NCBI GenBank assembly: GCA_910589145.1
Contig: CAJUSD010000014.1
Coordinates: 1-64,000, forward strand
Source: an uncultured Oscillospiraceae bacterium
Lineage (GTDB): Bacteria; Bacillota; Clostridia; Oscillospirales; Ruminococcaceae
DNA: 64,000 nucleotides
Direction of reading: 5' to 3'
This document shows, piece by piece, positions 1 to 8,177 of this stretch. The notes below the pieces were generated by a model. That model had not been told where the DNA came from, made no database searches, and worked only from the letters and a program-made list of their open reading frames with translations. The position numbers and the translations under genes were made by a program. Numbering within the stretch: the stretch's first letter is position 1; each line of letters starts with the position of its first letter.

Positions 1-52
<52 letters not shown>

Positions 53-81
53 ATATCAAAGAAGGGGGAGAGAGGAAAAAG

Positions 82-155
82 CGACCCGGATGGGGCTCGA
101 ACCCACGACCTCTAGCGTGACAGGCTAGCGTTCTAACCAACTGAACTACCGGGCC
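82..155 (-). tRNA. tRNA-Asp (GTC)
   Basis: A complete 74-nt cloverleaf on the minus strand. The acceptor GGCCCGG pairs with CCGGGTC (one G-U pair), followed by discriminator G. The anticodon loop CTGTCAC gives GTC and the T arm contains GGTTCGAGCC. CCA is not encoded. Confidence 0.96.
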
Positions 156-280
156 AAACCGACTCTTGGAAAACTGTTTAGGACTGTTTCCAAGGGACGG
201 ATATTATTATAACCAATCGTCTGTCAAAAGTCAACACTTTTTTCAAAATTTTTTCCAACGAAAAGCAGAAGGCTTCTAAC

Positions 281-880
281 TTAAACGGATTCGGAGGGGC
301 TTTCCTGAATTACAATTTCTTTCACAATCACATCTTTTTTGGGCATATCGCGGGAATTGCATTCCACAGCGGCAATTTCATCCACAACGTCCATCCCCGA
401 AATAACCTGCCCAAAAACCGTATGCCTTCTATCCAGCCAGGGAGTGCCGCCGACAGCCTTATACTGTTCTATTACAGATTTGGGGAATCCAGCTCCTTCC
501 ATCTGCTCCAACATTCCCTCGTCAACCTCTGGAGCCTGGACAATAAAGAATTGGCTCCCATTGGTATTTGGACCAGAATTTGCCATAGAAAGGGCCCCGC
601 GGAAATTCCATAAATCCATAGAAAATTCATCTTCAAAGGGTTTTCCCCAGATACTTTCGCCACCCATTCCAGTACCTTCAGGATCTCCTCCCTGAATCAT
701 AAATCCTGGTATCACCCGATGAAACTTTAATCCGTTGTAATAGCCATTTTCAGTATGGGTCAAAAAATTTTCAACTGCCTTTGGAGCTTGCTGAGGGAAA
801 AGACGCAGTTTGATTTCCCCCATGGTTGTTTTCATAACTGCAATTTTCTCGCCAGGGATCGTTTTTTCAAATTGAATCAT
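281..880 (-). CDS. Cytosolic cyclophilin-type peptidyl-prolyl isomerase
   Basis: A 199-residue cyclophilin that catalyses cis-trans isomerisation of X-Pro bonds and should act in the cytosol, since no signal peptide is visible. Family motifs are clear: FHRVIPGFMIQGGD with the catalytic Arg, NTNGSQFFIV, and the HTVFGQV segment near the C-terminus. The ATG is preceded by AAAGGAGACGACATAAA; this ribosome site lies in the last codons of the upstream paralogue, whose stop is one base away, so translation is probably coupled. The N-terminus still carries an IQFE segment matching the mature part of the upstream lipoprotein. It therefore looks like a duplicate that lost its signal peptide. Confidence 0.92.
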   Translation of the reverse strand: MIQFEKTIPGEKIAVMKTTMGEIKLRLFPQQAPKAVENFLTHTENGYYNGLKFHRVIPGFMIQGGDPEGTGMGGESIWGKPFEDEFSMDLWNFRGALSMANSGPNTNGSQFFIVQAPEVDEGMLEQMEGAGFPKSVIEQYKAVGGTPWLDRRHTVFGQVISGMDVVDEIAAVECNSRDMPKKDVIVKEIVIQESPSESV

Positions 881-881
881 T

Positions 882-1706
882 TTATGTCGTCTCCTTTGAA
901 GCCGCTGAATTTTCTCCTTCAGAAGCGGCTTTGTCTTCTTCTGTGTAGGTACTGATTGTAATCATTTCAATAATTACATCTTCAGCAGGTTTATATTTAT
1001 TGTTGACCGGAACATTGGCAATAATATCTATAACGTCCATGCCTTCTATAACCTGTCCAAAAATAGTATACCGTCCATCCAGCCAAGGGGCTCCGCCAAC
1101 TTCCTGATATTTATCAATAACTTTTTGAGGTACATTGCCGTTTGCCATTTCTTCGGGATACTGTTCCGCCAGACCGGAAGCCTGGACAATATAAAACTGG
1201 CTCCCGTTGGTGTCTGCACCGGAATTTGCCATTGCCAAAGCCCCGCGGAAATGCCATAGATCTGTGGAAAATTCATCTTTAAATGGTTCTCCCCAGATAC
1301 TTTCCCCGCCGGTACTGTCTCCTTTTGGATCGCCGCCTTGAATCATAAAGTCACAGATAACCCGATGGAACGTCAATCCGTTATAATATCCGTTTTTAGA
1401 GTGGGTGACAAAATTTTCAACTGCTTTAGGGGCTTGTTCTGGAAAGAAGCGAATTTTGATCTCTCCTTCACTGGTAAGGATGGTTGCGATTGTATCTCCA
1501 ACCTTGGGCTCCTCAAATTGAATCAAATGTATATCACTGTCTTTAATACGGTCGTTGGCTTCCGCTGCTGTCAGGGAAACACTCTGGCTGGAGGAAGAAC
1601 TGCTGGTGCTTTCCTCTGATGAGCTGCTGGATTCTTTGCTGCATCCTGCCAACAAAATAGCAGCTGCTGCAAATATAGCAGCTGCTTTTTTTAGGTTACA
1701 TTTCAT
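882..1706 (-). CDS. Cyclophilin-type peptidyl-prolyl isomerase lipoprotein
   Basis: A 274-residue secreted cyclophilin. Residues 1-22 form a lipoprotein signal peptide with lipobox LAGC, then a Ser-rich linker (about residues 23-43), then a full cyclophilin domain with FHRVICDFMIQGGD, NTNGSQFYIV and YTIFGQV. It should fold exported proteins at the outer face of the membrane. A short acidic/Ser tail follows the domain. The ATG has GAGGTGA upstream. A well-formed sigma-A promoter lies about 70 bp upstream and probably drives both cyclophilins. By family, the extracellular role resembles PpiA-type foldases; no partner is indicated by the sequence. Confidence 0.93.
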   Translation of the reverse strand: MKCNLKKAAAIFAAAAILLAGCSKESSSSSEESTSSSSSSQSVSLTAAEANDRIKDSDIHLIQFEEPKVGDTIATILTSEGEIKIRFFPEQAPKAVENFVTHSKNGYYNGLTFHRVICDFMIQGGDPKGDSTGGESIWGEPFKDEFSTDLWHFRGALAMANSGADTNGSQFYIVQASGLAEQYPEEMANGNVPQKVIDKYQEVGGAPWLDGRYTIFGQVIEGMDVIDIIANVPVNNKYKPAEDVIIEMITISTYTEEDKAASEGENSAASKETT

Positions 1707-1772
1707 TAATGGTTCACCTCATTGGATTTATTATTCAAGCGGTTATCGTTTAACCTTATACATACGGCGTTT

Positions 1773-1801
1773 ATTTTAACATAGATTTCTTATGCTTTCA
1801 A
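1773..1801 (-). promoter_or_regulatory. Sigma-A promoter for the cyclophilin pair
   Basis: On the minus strand TTGAAA (1801-1796), a 17-bp spacer and TAAAAT (1778-1773) lie upstream of the lipoprotein cyclophilin. The rest of 1802-1950 is AT-rich and shows nothing else. Confidence 0.65.
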
Positions 1802-1950
1802 GGATGATTTTTGAATAATTTGAAACTTCATTTCTATTATACATAAATACATAGAAACATAAAGCAAAAAGGATATACTTGGGAACAGGCTGAAGCGCAA
1901 GTGGCCAAAATGGCTTTTTTGTTTGCCTTTGTCAGTACTCATACTAACAT

Positions 1951-1987
1951 ATAAACCGTATTCAGCCTAAAGCTGAATACGGTTTAT
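1951..1987 (-). terminator. Intrinsic terminator-like hairpin after the 73-aa gene
   Basis: Perfect 15-bp arms (1951-1965 and 1973-1987) with a 7-nt loop begin inside the last codons of the minus-strand gene 1995-2216. The stem ends in AT-rich sequence rather than a long U run. It separates this cluster from the cyclophilins. Confidence 0.7.
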
Positions 1988-1994
1988 ACAATCG

Positions 1995-2216
1995 TTATTT
2001 ATGGTTTTGATCCACAAAAATTTTCGCTTCGATCACATCGTCCTCACTGGGATGAGGAACGCCGTCCTCAGAAAAATGATCGATCCGCCGGTCGGCAATA
2101 TTCACCGCAAAGGTAGATGGCTGGCTATTTTTAGGGATAACGGTTTTATTTCCTTCAATTACCCATTGTGCCTTTGAATCCGATTTTGAACGAGATGTTT
2201 TTTCGATTTCTCCCAT
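1995..2216 (-). CDS. Small hypothetical protein (73 aa)
   Basis: A 73-residue, hydrophilic, Ser/Asp-rich protein that I do not recognise. It has no signal peptide, membrane segment or cysteine. The start ATG is preceded by AAAAAGGAGGGCAAGATTCCATT, a strong ribosome site. It begins 21 bp after the stop of the ferritin-like gene and ends at a strong hairpin, so the two form a two-gene unit. The middle part (FAVNIADRRIDHFSEDGVPHPSEDD is split by charged residues) looks soluble and possibly partly disordered. No function can be assigned. Confidence 0.6.
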   Translation of the reverse strand: MGEIEKTSRSKSDSKAQWVIEGNKTVIPKNSQPSTFAVNIADRRIDHFSEDGVPHPSEDDVIEAKIFVDQNHK

Positions 2217-2237
2217 AATGGAATCTTGCCCTCCTTT

Positions 2238-2723
2238 TTAATGAAGGTATCGTTTCATGTGTTCAATACTATTTTCCTCAAATTGGAGCAGCTCTTTTCC
2301 CAAAGCCCGCGCTTGCTGGCTGCTAGGAATGCTGTGGACAGCCTTGGTCATATCAATAATTCCCATCGTATTACCATTAATCAGCAATTCCGCTATATGG
2401 GAATTGCTGTCATCGAACAAAGTATGGGTTGCCACCCCCAAACGGATGGAAGCCCTGGACATAGGAGAGGCTCTGCGGGGAACCGCACCTTTCCGCCGCA
2501 ATTCTTCCTTAGCCATATGCGCAAATCCCCGATAACGATACATCTGCCGTATCATACTGGCAGTCAAAGATGGGCTGGTACTATGGGGCAGAAGGGAATC
2601 AATCGTTTCTGCGCCTATTCTTGCATCACGATAAATCCGGTTGAGCATCGCAACATCACAGGACGCTGTGGAAGATTGGGAAGCTTCCGTATTCTGTAGC
2701 GACGAGATATTATCTGAGGGCAT
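2238..2723 (-). CDS. Putative four-helix ferritin-like clostridial protein
   Basis: A 161-residue, all-alpha-looking protein. After a polar N-terminus of about 24 residues it has the pattern LNRIYRDARIGAETIDSLLP, later SHIAELLINGNTMGIIDMTK, and a C-terminal helix KELLQFEENSIEHMKRYL. This arrangement matches a common clostridial hypothetical family that I remember as ferritin-like helical bundles; that assignment is from memory and function is unknown. The ATG has GAAAGGAGC upstream at good spacing. It precedes the 73-aa gene in the same direction and is divergent from the cysteine-rich gene at 2861. Confidence 0.65.
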   Translation of the reverse strand: MPSDNISSLQNTEASQSSTASCDVAMLNRIYRDARIGAETIDSLLPHSTSPSLTASMIRQMYRYRGFAHMAKEELRRKGAVPRRASPMSRASIRLGVATHTLFDDSNSHIAELLINGNTMGIIDMTKAVHSIPSSQQARALGKELLQFEENSIEHMKRYLH

Positions 2724-2860
2724 TTTTTCAGCTCCTTTCCTGAATACTCGTTCATATGGTTCGCTTTTTTTGTAAATTTATTCGCAAAGACAAATGGAAT
2801 CGAAACCTTGACCATATAATATAGCATTCCCTTTTATGGGAGAAAGGAGTGATTTTACAT

Positions 2861-3058
2861 ATGGCGCTGCCTTGTCAAAAGAGTTGCAGCCAGTATTGGG
2901 ACGGCTGTCACAAAAGTTGTAAAAAATGGAAAGAATTTCAGGAAAAACAGGCTTTGGAACGTCAAAAGGAAAAGGCTTTTTTAAGGGAATATCGGGAATT
3001 GTATACACAGTTGGAACGGCAATGGTATCAAGCGTCATATCCAAGCAGAATATATTAG
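2861..3058 (+). CDS. Small Cys-rich hypothetical protein
   Basis: A 65-residue protein beginning MALPCQKSCSQYWDGCHKSC, followed by a highly charged helix rich in Lys, Glu and Arg. The cysteine and histidine spacing near the N-terminus (CxxxCxxxxxxCHxxC) suggests a small metal site or disulfides. Similar short proteins occur in many clostridial genomes, but I know of no function. I chose ATG 2861 over the in-frame GTG 2849, because AAAGGAG at 2844-2849 would overlap the GTG but sits 11 nt before the ATG. It ends at a strong bidirectional terminator. Confidence 0.7.
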   Translation: MALPCQKSCSQYWDGCHKSCKKWKEFQEKQALERQKEKAFLREYRELYTQLERQWYQASYPSRIY

Positions 3059-3070
3059 GTGAACGCAAAA

Positions 3071-3118
3071 ACGAAAACCTCCGGCTGCTTTTTGATTGAT
3101 GCAGCCGGAGGTTTTCGT
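3071..3118. terminator. Bidirectional terminator between convergent genes
   Basis: Perfect 18-bp arms (3071-3088 and 3101-3118) with a 12-nt loop lie between the plus-strand Cys-rich gene and the minus-strand VanZ-like gene. Confidence 0.85.
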
Positions 3119-3130
3119 GTTAAAAAGATT

Positions 3131-3643
3131 TTAAGGAGATTTAGACTGTTGGGAAGGAAGATTTTCGGGAGGGTACGAGTACTTGTGAGTAATATAAAGC
3201 ACCCATATTAAAATACCGATAGCAAAGCAGATACCGAATGAACTGCCGCAAAAGTCGATAAGGACATCCAGCTTGCTGGGGGTTCTTCCAGAGGAAAAAC
3301 GCTGGATATTTTCGTCAATGACAGCAACCGCTAGGCAGGCGGGAAATGCAATGATTCCTCGTAAAAGCTTTTTTGCAGTAAAGGATGCAGCAGTCAGCGC
3401 CATAAAAAAGCCCAGTAAAGCGTATTCCAGAAAGTGGGCGGCCTTGCGTACCATATGTTCGCTGACTTTCCATGGGATATTAACCGAACGAAGGGCATAG
3501 TTGATAAATCTGGTAATTTGTTGGCTGCGGCTGCTGGAATCCACGGCGTTTTCACGGGAGTTGGAGAAAATGAAAATGACAACGCTGACAGTCAGTAGAA
3601 TCAAAAGAATTTGAAGGAATTTTTTATGTTTTGTCTTACTCAA
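3131..3643 (-). CDS. VanZ family membrane protein
   Basis: A 170-residue membrane protein with about four hydrophobic segments (residues about 10-28, 73-90, 94-110 and 128-152). The segment HMVRKAAHFLEYALLGF and the later RTPSKLDVLIDFCGSSFG are typical of the VanZ-like family, which includes the teicoplanin-resistance accessory protein VanZ and many chromosomal homologues of unknown role. The start is TTG at 3643, with AGAGG upstream. It is transcribed alone and divergently from the lipoprotein at 3887. Nothing nearby suggests a glycopeptide resistance operon. Confidence 0.85.
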   Translation of the reverse strand: MSKTKHKKFLQILLILLTVSVVIFIFSNSRENAVDSSSRSQQITRFINYALRSVNIPWKVSEHMVRKAAHFLEYALLGFFMALTAASFTAKKLLRGIIAFPACLAVAVIDENIQRFSSGRTPSKLDVLIDFCGSSFGICFAIGILIWVLYITHKYSYPPENLPSQQSKSP

Positions 3644-3823
3644 GGAAAGAACCTCTTTTCCCGCTGTTTTTAAGATAGGGGTGGAATCTGTTAATAAAAT
3701 CTTACTATGTATTATATCAAATTACAGAGGGGAAAATCATAAACATTTCATGAACGCATTTAGTAGATTTTATAGCGGAATGCGGACGGGCAGAGGATAG
3801 ACTGCTATATACGAGAGAATTAC

Positions 3824-3852
3824 TTGAAAATAAAACAGACAGAGAATATAAT
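3824..3852 (+). promoter_or_regulatory. Sigma-A promoter for the lipoprotein gene
   Basis: TTGAAA (3824-3829), a 17-bp spacer and TATAAT (3847-3852) lie 35 bp upstream of the ATG at 3887. Confidence 0.75.
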
Positions 3853-3886
3853 GGAGAAAAATGCAGAAAAAAAGGGATGACAATGG

Positions 3887-5233
3887 ATGAAGAGAACCTA
3901 TAAATTATTTGCACTCATAACCGGGGCTATGTTTTTTCTGACTGGATGTAATGTTTCTATTCAGGAAGAACTTGATGGAGAAAGTTCCTCTGTAATACTG
4001 GAAAGTGTAATATCATCTGAAAAAACATCTTCCGCTGATTCTGTCCCGGAAGCTCCTGTAATTTCGGAACCCAGAGAATGGAAAATTGAGCTTGAAGAAG
4101 GATATGAACCAAAGTATGCTGAATCCTCTTATTTGTATAAAAAAATCAAGCCTTCAAAAGATATTGCCCATAAAGAAATCCATTTTAAAGCATTTGGCGA
4201 GGGAAAAATTATTTTTGAGTATTTGAATGAAAAATATCCAAGCAATGGCGGTGGTGAAAGTTATGCAAAGGGCAGTGTAGTTGTTTATGATCTGGAAACA
4301 GAGACATACAGCACAACTGGAAACCACTTTAATATTAGCACACCATATAGTGGACGGGGAATTGTGATGGATTCTGGCTATTACTGTACAGATTATATGG
4401 AAGACGGGCAGGGGCTGCCCTGTATGGAGAAGGTAAACCTGAATACTGGTGAAAAAACGGTTCCCTTTATCTTTGACGATGGTATTAATTACGGTCGGGC
4501 TTTTAAAGCAGATGAAACCCATTTCTTGATTTACTTTGATGTATTTATATCGGAAGGCTTATGGGAAGGTGCTGTTTACATATATGATACCCAAACAGAG
4601 CAGGCAGTACCTTTGCCAAAAGAAGTATCCCAAAGCTATAATCTGTCCGTGTGGGAAGGAAAGCTGTACTGTATTGGAACGGATGTGAGATCTCCGTTTT
4701 CTAAACGGCCGCAGAAATATACAATAACAGTTTATGACCTGCAAAGTGATGAAATGAATCAGTTTGAACCTATTACAGGTGAAACTTATGTTTTACCAGG
4801 GGAAGCCCTTGATTCCTATATTGATAAAGAGAAGGAAACAACGGTTCATTTTCCCTTTGATTCTGGGTTTAACACCTATTACATTGTGTGGGAAAATGGC
4901 GTTCCCATTCAGATTTTCGTCCTTCCTTTTGGGAACAACCAGGAATCCCTGACGCAGTTTGCCCAAAAAACCGGAACCGCTTATTTTTGGAGAGAGAATG
5001 TCCTTTTCCTTGTAGATATTAAAACCGGAAAACTACATATGATGGATATGGGATACCGGGAAAAATACCCTGATATGAAGATATATACAGATGACAAGGG
5101 AAATTTGCTGCTGATTGACAAGCACTGGAAAGAGGAATCAGCTTTCTATTTCATTCCACAGTCTACGGTAGAGAAATTCGCGGTTCCCGCCAATAAGCTG
5201 ATCCTTGAAGAAAAACACAGACAGGAAAAATAG
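3887..5233 (+). CDS. Hypothetical lipoprotein, possibly beta-propeller-like
   Basis: A 448-residue protein with signal peptide and lipobox LTGC at residues 18-21, then a Ser/Glu-rich linker. The rest is mostly predicted beta: repeated short stretches such as GSVVVYDLETETYS, GAVYIYDTQTEQAV and YTITVYDLQSDEM, spaced about 75-80 residues apart. These look like blades of a WD/YncE-type beta-propeller, which is an inference. It should sit on the outer face of the membrane. The ATG lies after AAAAAGGGATGACAATGG; another ATG four bases upstream is out of frame. It stands alone behind its own promoter and is followed 45 bp later by repeat A1. Function is unknown. Confidence 0.75.
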   Translation: MKRTYKLFALITGAMFFLTGCNVSIQEELDGESSSVILESVISSEKTSSADSVPEAPVISEPREWKIELEEGYEPKYAESSYLYKKIKPSKDIAHKEIHFKAFGEGKIIFEYLNEKYPSNGGGESYAKGSVVVYDLETETYSTTGNHFNISTPYSGRGIVMDSGYYCTDYMEDGQGLPCMEKVNLNTGEKTVPFIFDDGINYGRAFKADETHFLIYFDVFISEGLWEGAVYIYDTQTEQAVPLPKEVSQSYNLSVWEGKLYCIGTDVRSPFSKRPQKYTITVYDLQSDEMNQFEPITGETYVLPGEALDSYIDKEKETTVHFPFDSGFNTYYIVWENGVPIQIFVLPFGNNQESLTQFAQKTGTAYFWRENVLFLVDIKTGKLHMMDMGYREKYPDMKIYTDDKGNLLLIDKHWKEESAFYFIPQSTVEKFAVPANKLILEEKHRQEK

Positions 5234-5278
5234 AAGATATTGTGTAAAGGCATAGGAAAAACTATGGATGCCAATATT

Positions 5279-5416
5279 TTTGCTTGACAAGGGAAAACAT
5301 GGTTTTTGGGGCCGGCAAAGGAGAAGGTGGATATAACAAAGCCAAAAACGGCGCCAAAAACGCCGAAGATACGCCGTCAGAACTGTGTTTGAGCGTGTTG
5401 ACCCTTGTCAAGCAAA
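5279..5416 (+). repeat. Family A repeat copy 1 (MITE-like, 138 bp)
   Basis: Bounded by a perfect 15-bp terminal inverted repeat, TTTGCTTGACAAGGG (5279-5293) and its complement (5402-5416). The interior matches, in opposite orientation, the longer copy at 18100-18330, which has about 87 bp of extra central sequence. No transposase is encoded. The 73-codon ORF through it is treated as incidental. It starts 45 bp after a stop codon. Confidence 0.8.
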
Positions 5417-5508
5417 GGTATAACTGCAAAAGTAGACAATCCCCGTTTTACTGTGATGCTGAAAAAGAGAGATATCGTGTTACAGAGGGCAGATTCATTA
5501 AATAAACC

Positions 5509-5539
5509 AAGGCGCACCGGAAAATTCCAGGTGCGCCTT
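5509..5539. terminator. Terminator-like hairpin downstream of clpB
   Basis: Perfect 10-bp GC-rich arms AAGGCGCACC (5509-5518) and GGTGCGCCTT (5530-5539) lie just past the clpB stop. The better T tract is on the plus strand (TTTTCTATT), so it may terminate transcription from both sides. Confidence 0.8.
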
Positions 5540-5549
5540 TTCTATTCCA

Positions 5550-8156
5550 TTATTTTTTCTTTTCAACTATAAGCTGCTGCCCGTCATAATCTATAATGAG
5601 AGTTGTCTGCGGCAGCAGATCCTCTTTGATAATCATTTTTGCAATCAGGGTTTCAACACTGCTTTGGAGGAATCGCTTCAGCGGCCTTGCACCATAGATG
5701 GGATCATAGCCCTTATCTACAATATAGGTTTTCGCTGTCTCAGTCAAACGAATGTCAAGCTGTTTCTCCTGAAGCCGCCTACGCAAATCCTGTACCAGCA
5801 GGTCGATGATTGAGAAGATATTACCCTTTGTGAGAGGCTTATAGAAAACAATCTCGTCCAAACGGTTGAGGAATTCGGGGCGGAAGGACTGCCGCAAAAG
5901 CTGCTGAACCTGTTCTCTCGCGTTCCCGGTAATCTCCCCATCGGATCCAATGCCGTCAATTAAATAAGAAGAACCAAGATTAGAAGTTAGAATGATAATT
6001 GTATTTTTAAAGTCCACTGTCCGGCCTTGGGAGTCAGTAATACGCCCATCGTCCAGTACTTGGAGCAGGATGTTAAATACATCAGGATGTGCCTTTTCTA
6101 TTTCGTCAAACAGAACAACCGAATAAGGCTTACGCCGTACTGCTTCGGTAAGCTGTCCGCCTTCCTCGTATCCCACATATCCAGGAGGCGCTCCAATAAG
6201 GCGGGAGACAGAGAACTTCTCCATATACTCGCTCATATCAATGCGGACAATGTTTTTCTCATCGTCAAATAGGGATTGGGCAAGGGCTTTTGCCAGTTCT
6301 GTTTTCCCCACGCCGGTAGGTCCCAGGAACAGGAAAGAACCAATAGGCCGGTTGGGATTCTGTATCCCTGCCCGCGAACGAAGGATTGCTTCTGTCACCT
6401 TTGTAACAGCTTCTTCCTGTCCAATAACCCTTTCATGAAGAATATCGTCCAGATGAAGCAGTTTTTCCCGTTCGCCTTCCATTAAACGGGCTACTGGGAT
6501 TCCTGTCCACCGCTCTACAATTCGGGCAATTTCCTCGTCGGTAACTTTGTCACGGAGCAGAGAATTCCCTTTGGCCGACTTTTCCGCAAGAGCCTGTTCC
6601 TCCTGCATCTGCTTTTGAAGCTCCGGCAGGCGGCCATATTTTAATTCTGCGGCTTTGTTCAGGTCGTATTCCCGCTCTGCCTTTTCAATTTGGGCGTTTA
6701 CCTGTTCTAATTCCTCCTTCAGTTTTTGCACCTTGGTAATAGCGGACTTTTCGTTTTCCCACTGGGCTTTCATGGCGCTGAATTGGGAGCGCATTTCTGC
6801 AAGTTCCTTCTGAATTTCTGCCAAGTGCTCCTGAGCTAAGGCATCAGTTTCTTTTTTCAGGGCAGCTTCCTCTATCTCATGTTGGATAATCTTTCGGGAA
6901 ATCTCGTCCAATTCTGTTGGCATGGAGTCTATTTCGGTGCGTATCATAGCGCAGGCTTCGTCTACCAGGTCAATGGCCTTATCCGGCAGGAAACGGTCAG
7001 TGATATACCGATTGGAAAGAGTGGCTGCTGCAATGATTGCAGCGTCCTGTATTTGCACCCCGTGGAAAACCTCATACCGTTCTTTCAAACCTCGCAGAAT
7101 GGCAATCGTATCCTCAACAGTGGGCTCGTCTACCAGCACCGGCTGGAAGCGCCGCTCCAAAGCTGCATCTTTCTCGATATACTGCCGGTATTCGTCCAGA
7201 GTGGTTGCGCCAATACAGTGAAGTTCCCCTCGTGCCAGCAGAGGTTTCAGCAGATTGCCAGCGTCCATAGAGCCTTCAGTTTTCCCGGCTCCCACAATGG
7301 TATGAAGCTCGTCGATAAAGAGGATGATCTGCCCCTCGCTCTTTTTAATCTCCGCCAAGACTGCCTTAAGCCTTTCCTCGAATTCTCCCCGGAACTTGGC
7401 CCCAGCGATCAGCGCCCCCATATCCAATGCGAAAACTTTCCGGTCTTTTAAGCTGTCTGGCACATCCCCCCTGACGATGCGCTGGGCAAGCCCTTCAGCA
7501 ATGGCTGTTTTGCCAACGCCAGGTTCCCCAATGAGGACAGGGTTGTTTTTCGTTTTCCGGGAGAGGATACGGATGACGTTGCGGATTTCAGAGTCGCGGC
7601 CAATGACTGGATCCAGCTTGTTGTTTCTCGCCCGCTCCACCAGGTCAGAACCGTATTTATTTAGCGCGTCATAGGTGGATTCCGGGGAATCAGATGTGAC
7701 GCGGGTGTTTCCCCGAACCGTGGCCAGGGCCTTTAAGAAAGCGCCTTTTTTCAGCCCGAATGTGCTGAACAGTTCTTTCAGGGAACGGTCTTTGGTCTCG
7801 AACAGGGTGAGAAAAATATGTTCTACAGATACATATTCATCCTTCATCTTTTCAGCGGCCTTTTCTGCATCAATGAGGAACTGGTCAACCTCCTGGGATA
7901 CATAGACCTTGCCCTGTTCCCGCCCGGAACCGCTGACACGGGGCATTTTCCTGACGGCCTCCAGTGTTTGAGCGGCTAAATTATCCGCCGGAATCCCCAT
8001 TTTTACCAAGAGCTGAGGAATAAGCCCGTTTTCCTGGCTGAGCAGGGAATAGGCAAGATGAGGTGTCTCAATCTGCATATTCTGATATTCAATGGCAAGG
8101 TTCTGGGCATCCTGGATAGCCTCCAGGGATTTTTGTGTAAATTTCTGTGCATTCAT
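5550..8156 (-). CDS. clpB: ATP-dependent disaggregase ClpB
   Basis: An 868-residue Hsp100 chaperone that threads aggregated proteins through a hexameric ring with DnaK help. Domain order is typical of ClpB: N-domain (residues 1 to about 145), NBD1 with Walker A GEPGVGKT near residue 210, coiled-coil middle domain (about 400-525, rich in Glu/Lys/Gln) and NBD2 with GPTGVGKT near 605. The middle domain separates it from ClpC, and no ClpP-binding loop was noted. The ATG has GGAAGGAGG at 9 nt. It starts 21 bp after the stop of a ribbon-helix-helix gene, and no CIRCE or canonical CtsR box is seen at the shared promoter. Confidence 0.97.
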   Translation of the reverse strand: MNAQKFTQKSLEAIQDAQNLAIEYQNMQIETPHLAYSLLSQENGLIPQLLVKMGIPADNLAAQTLEAVRKMPRVSGSGREQGKVYVSQEVDQFLIDAEKAAEKMKDEYVSVEHIFLTLFETKDRSLKELFSTFGLKKGAFLKALATVRGNTRVTSDSPESTYDALNKYGSDLVERARNNKLDPVIGRDSEIRNVIRILSRKTKNNPVLIGEPGVGKTAIAEGLAQRIVRGDVPDSLKDRKVFALDMGALIAGAKFRGEFEERLKAVLAEIKKSEGQIILFIDELHTIVGAGKTEGSMDAGNLLKPLLARGELHCIGATTLDEYRQYIEKDAALERRFQPVLVDEPTVEDTIAILRGLKERYEVFHGVQIQDAAIIAAATLSNRYITDRFLPDKAIDLVDEACAMIRTEIDSMPTELDEISRKIIQHEIEEAALKKETDALAQEHLAEIQKELAEMRSQFSAMKAQWENEKSAITKVQKLKEELEQVNAQIEKAEREYDLNKAAELKYGRLPELQKQMQEEQALAEKSAKGNSLLRDKVTDEEIARIVERWTGIPVARLMEGEREKLLHLDDILHERVIGQEEAVTKVTEAILRSRAGIQNPNRPIGSFLFLGPTGVGKTELAKALAQSLFDDEKNIVRIDMSEYMEKFSVSRLIGAPPGYVGYEEGGQLTEAVRRKPYSVVLFDEIEKAHPDVFNILLQVLDDGRITDSQGRTVDFKNTIIILTSNLGSSYLIDGIGSDGEITGNAREQVQQLLRQSFRPEFLNRLDEIVFYKPLTKGNIFSIIDLLVQDLRRRLQEKQLDIRLTETAKTYIVDKGYDPIYGARPLKRFLQSSVETLIAKMIIKEDLLPQTTLIIDYDGQQLIVEKKK

Positions 8157-8177
8157 AATAAGGAACCTCCTTCCAGT

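Noticed and set aside
3131..3643. Glycopeptide resistance locus suggested by the VanZ-like protein
   Set aside because: No VanHAX, VanRS or D-Ala-D-Lac ligase gene is nearby; VanZ-like proteins are common in chromosomes.
5284..5505. 73-codon ORF across repeat A1
   Set aside because: It lies in a non-coding repeat with perfect terminal inverted repeats, and the frame in copy A2 diverges after the shared ends. There is no ribosome site.
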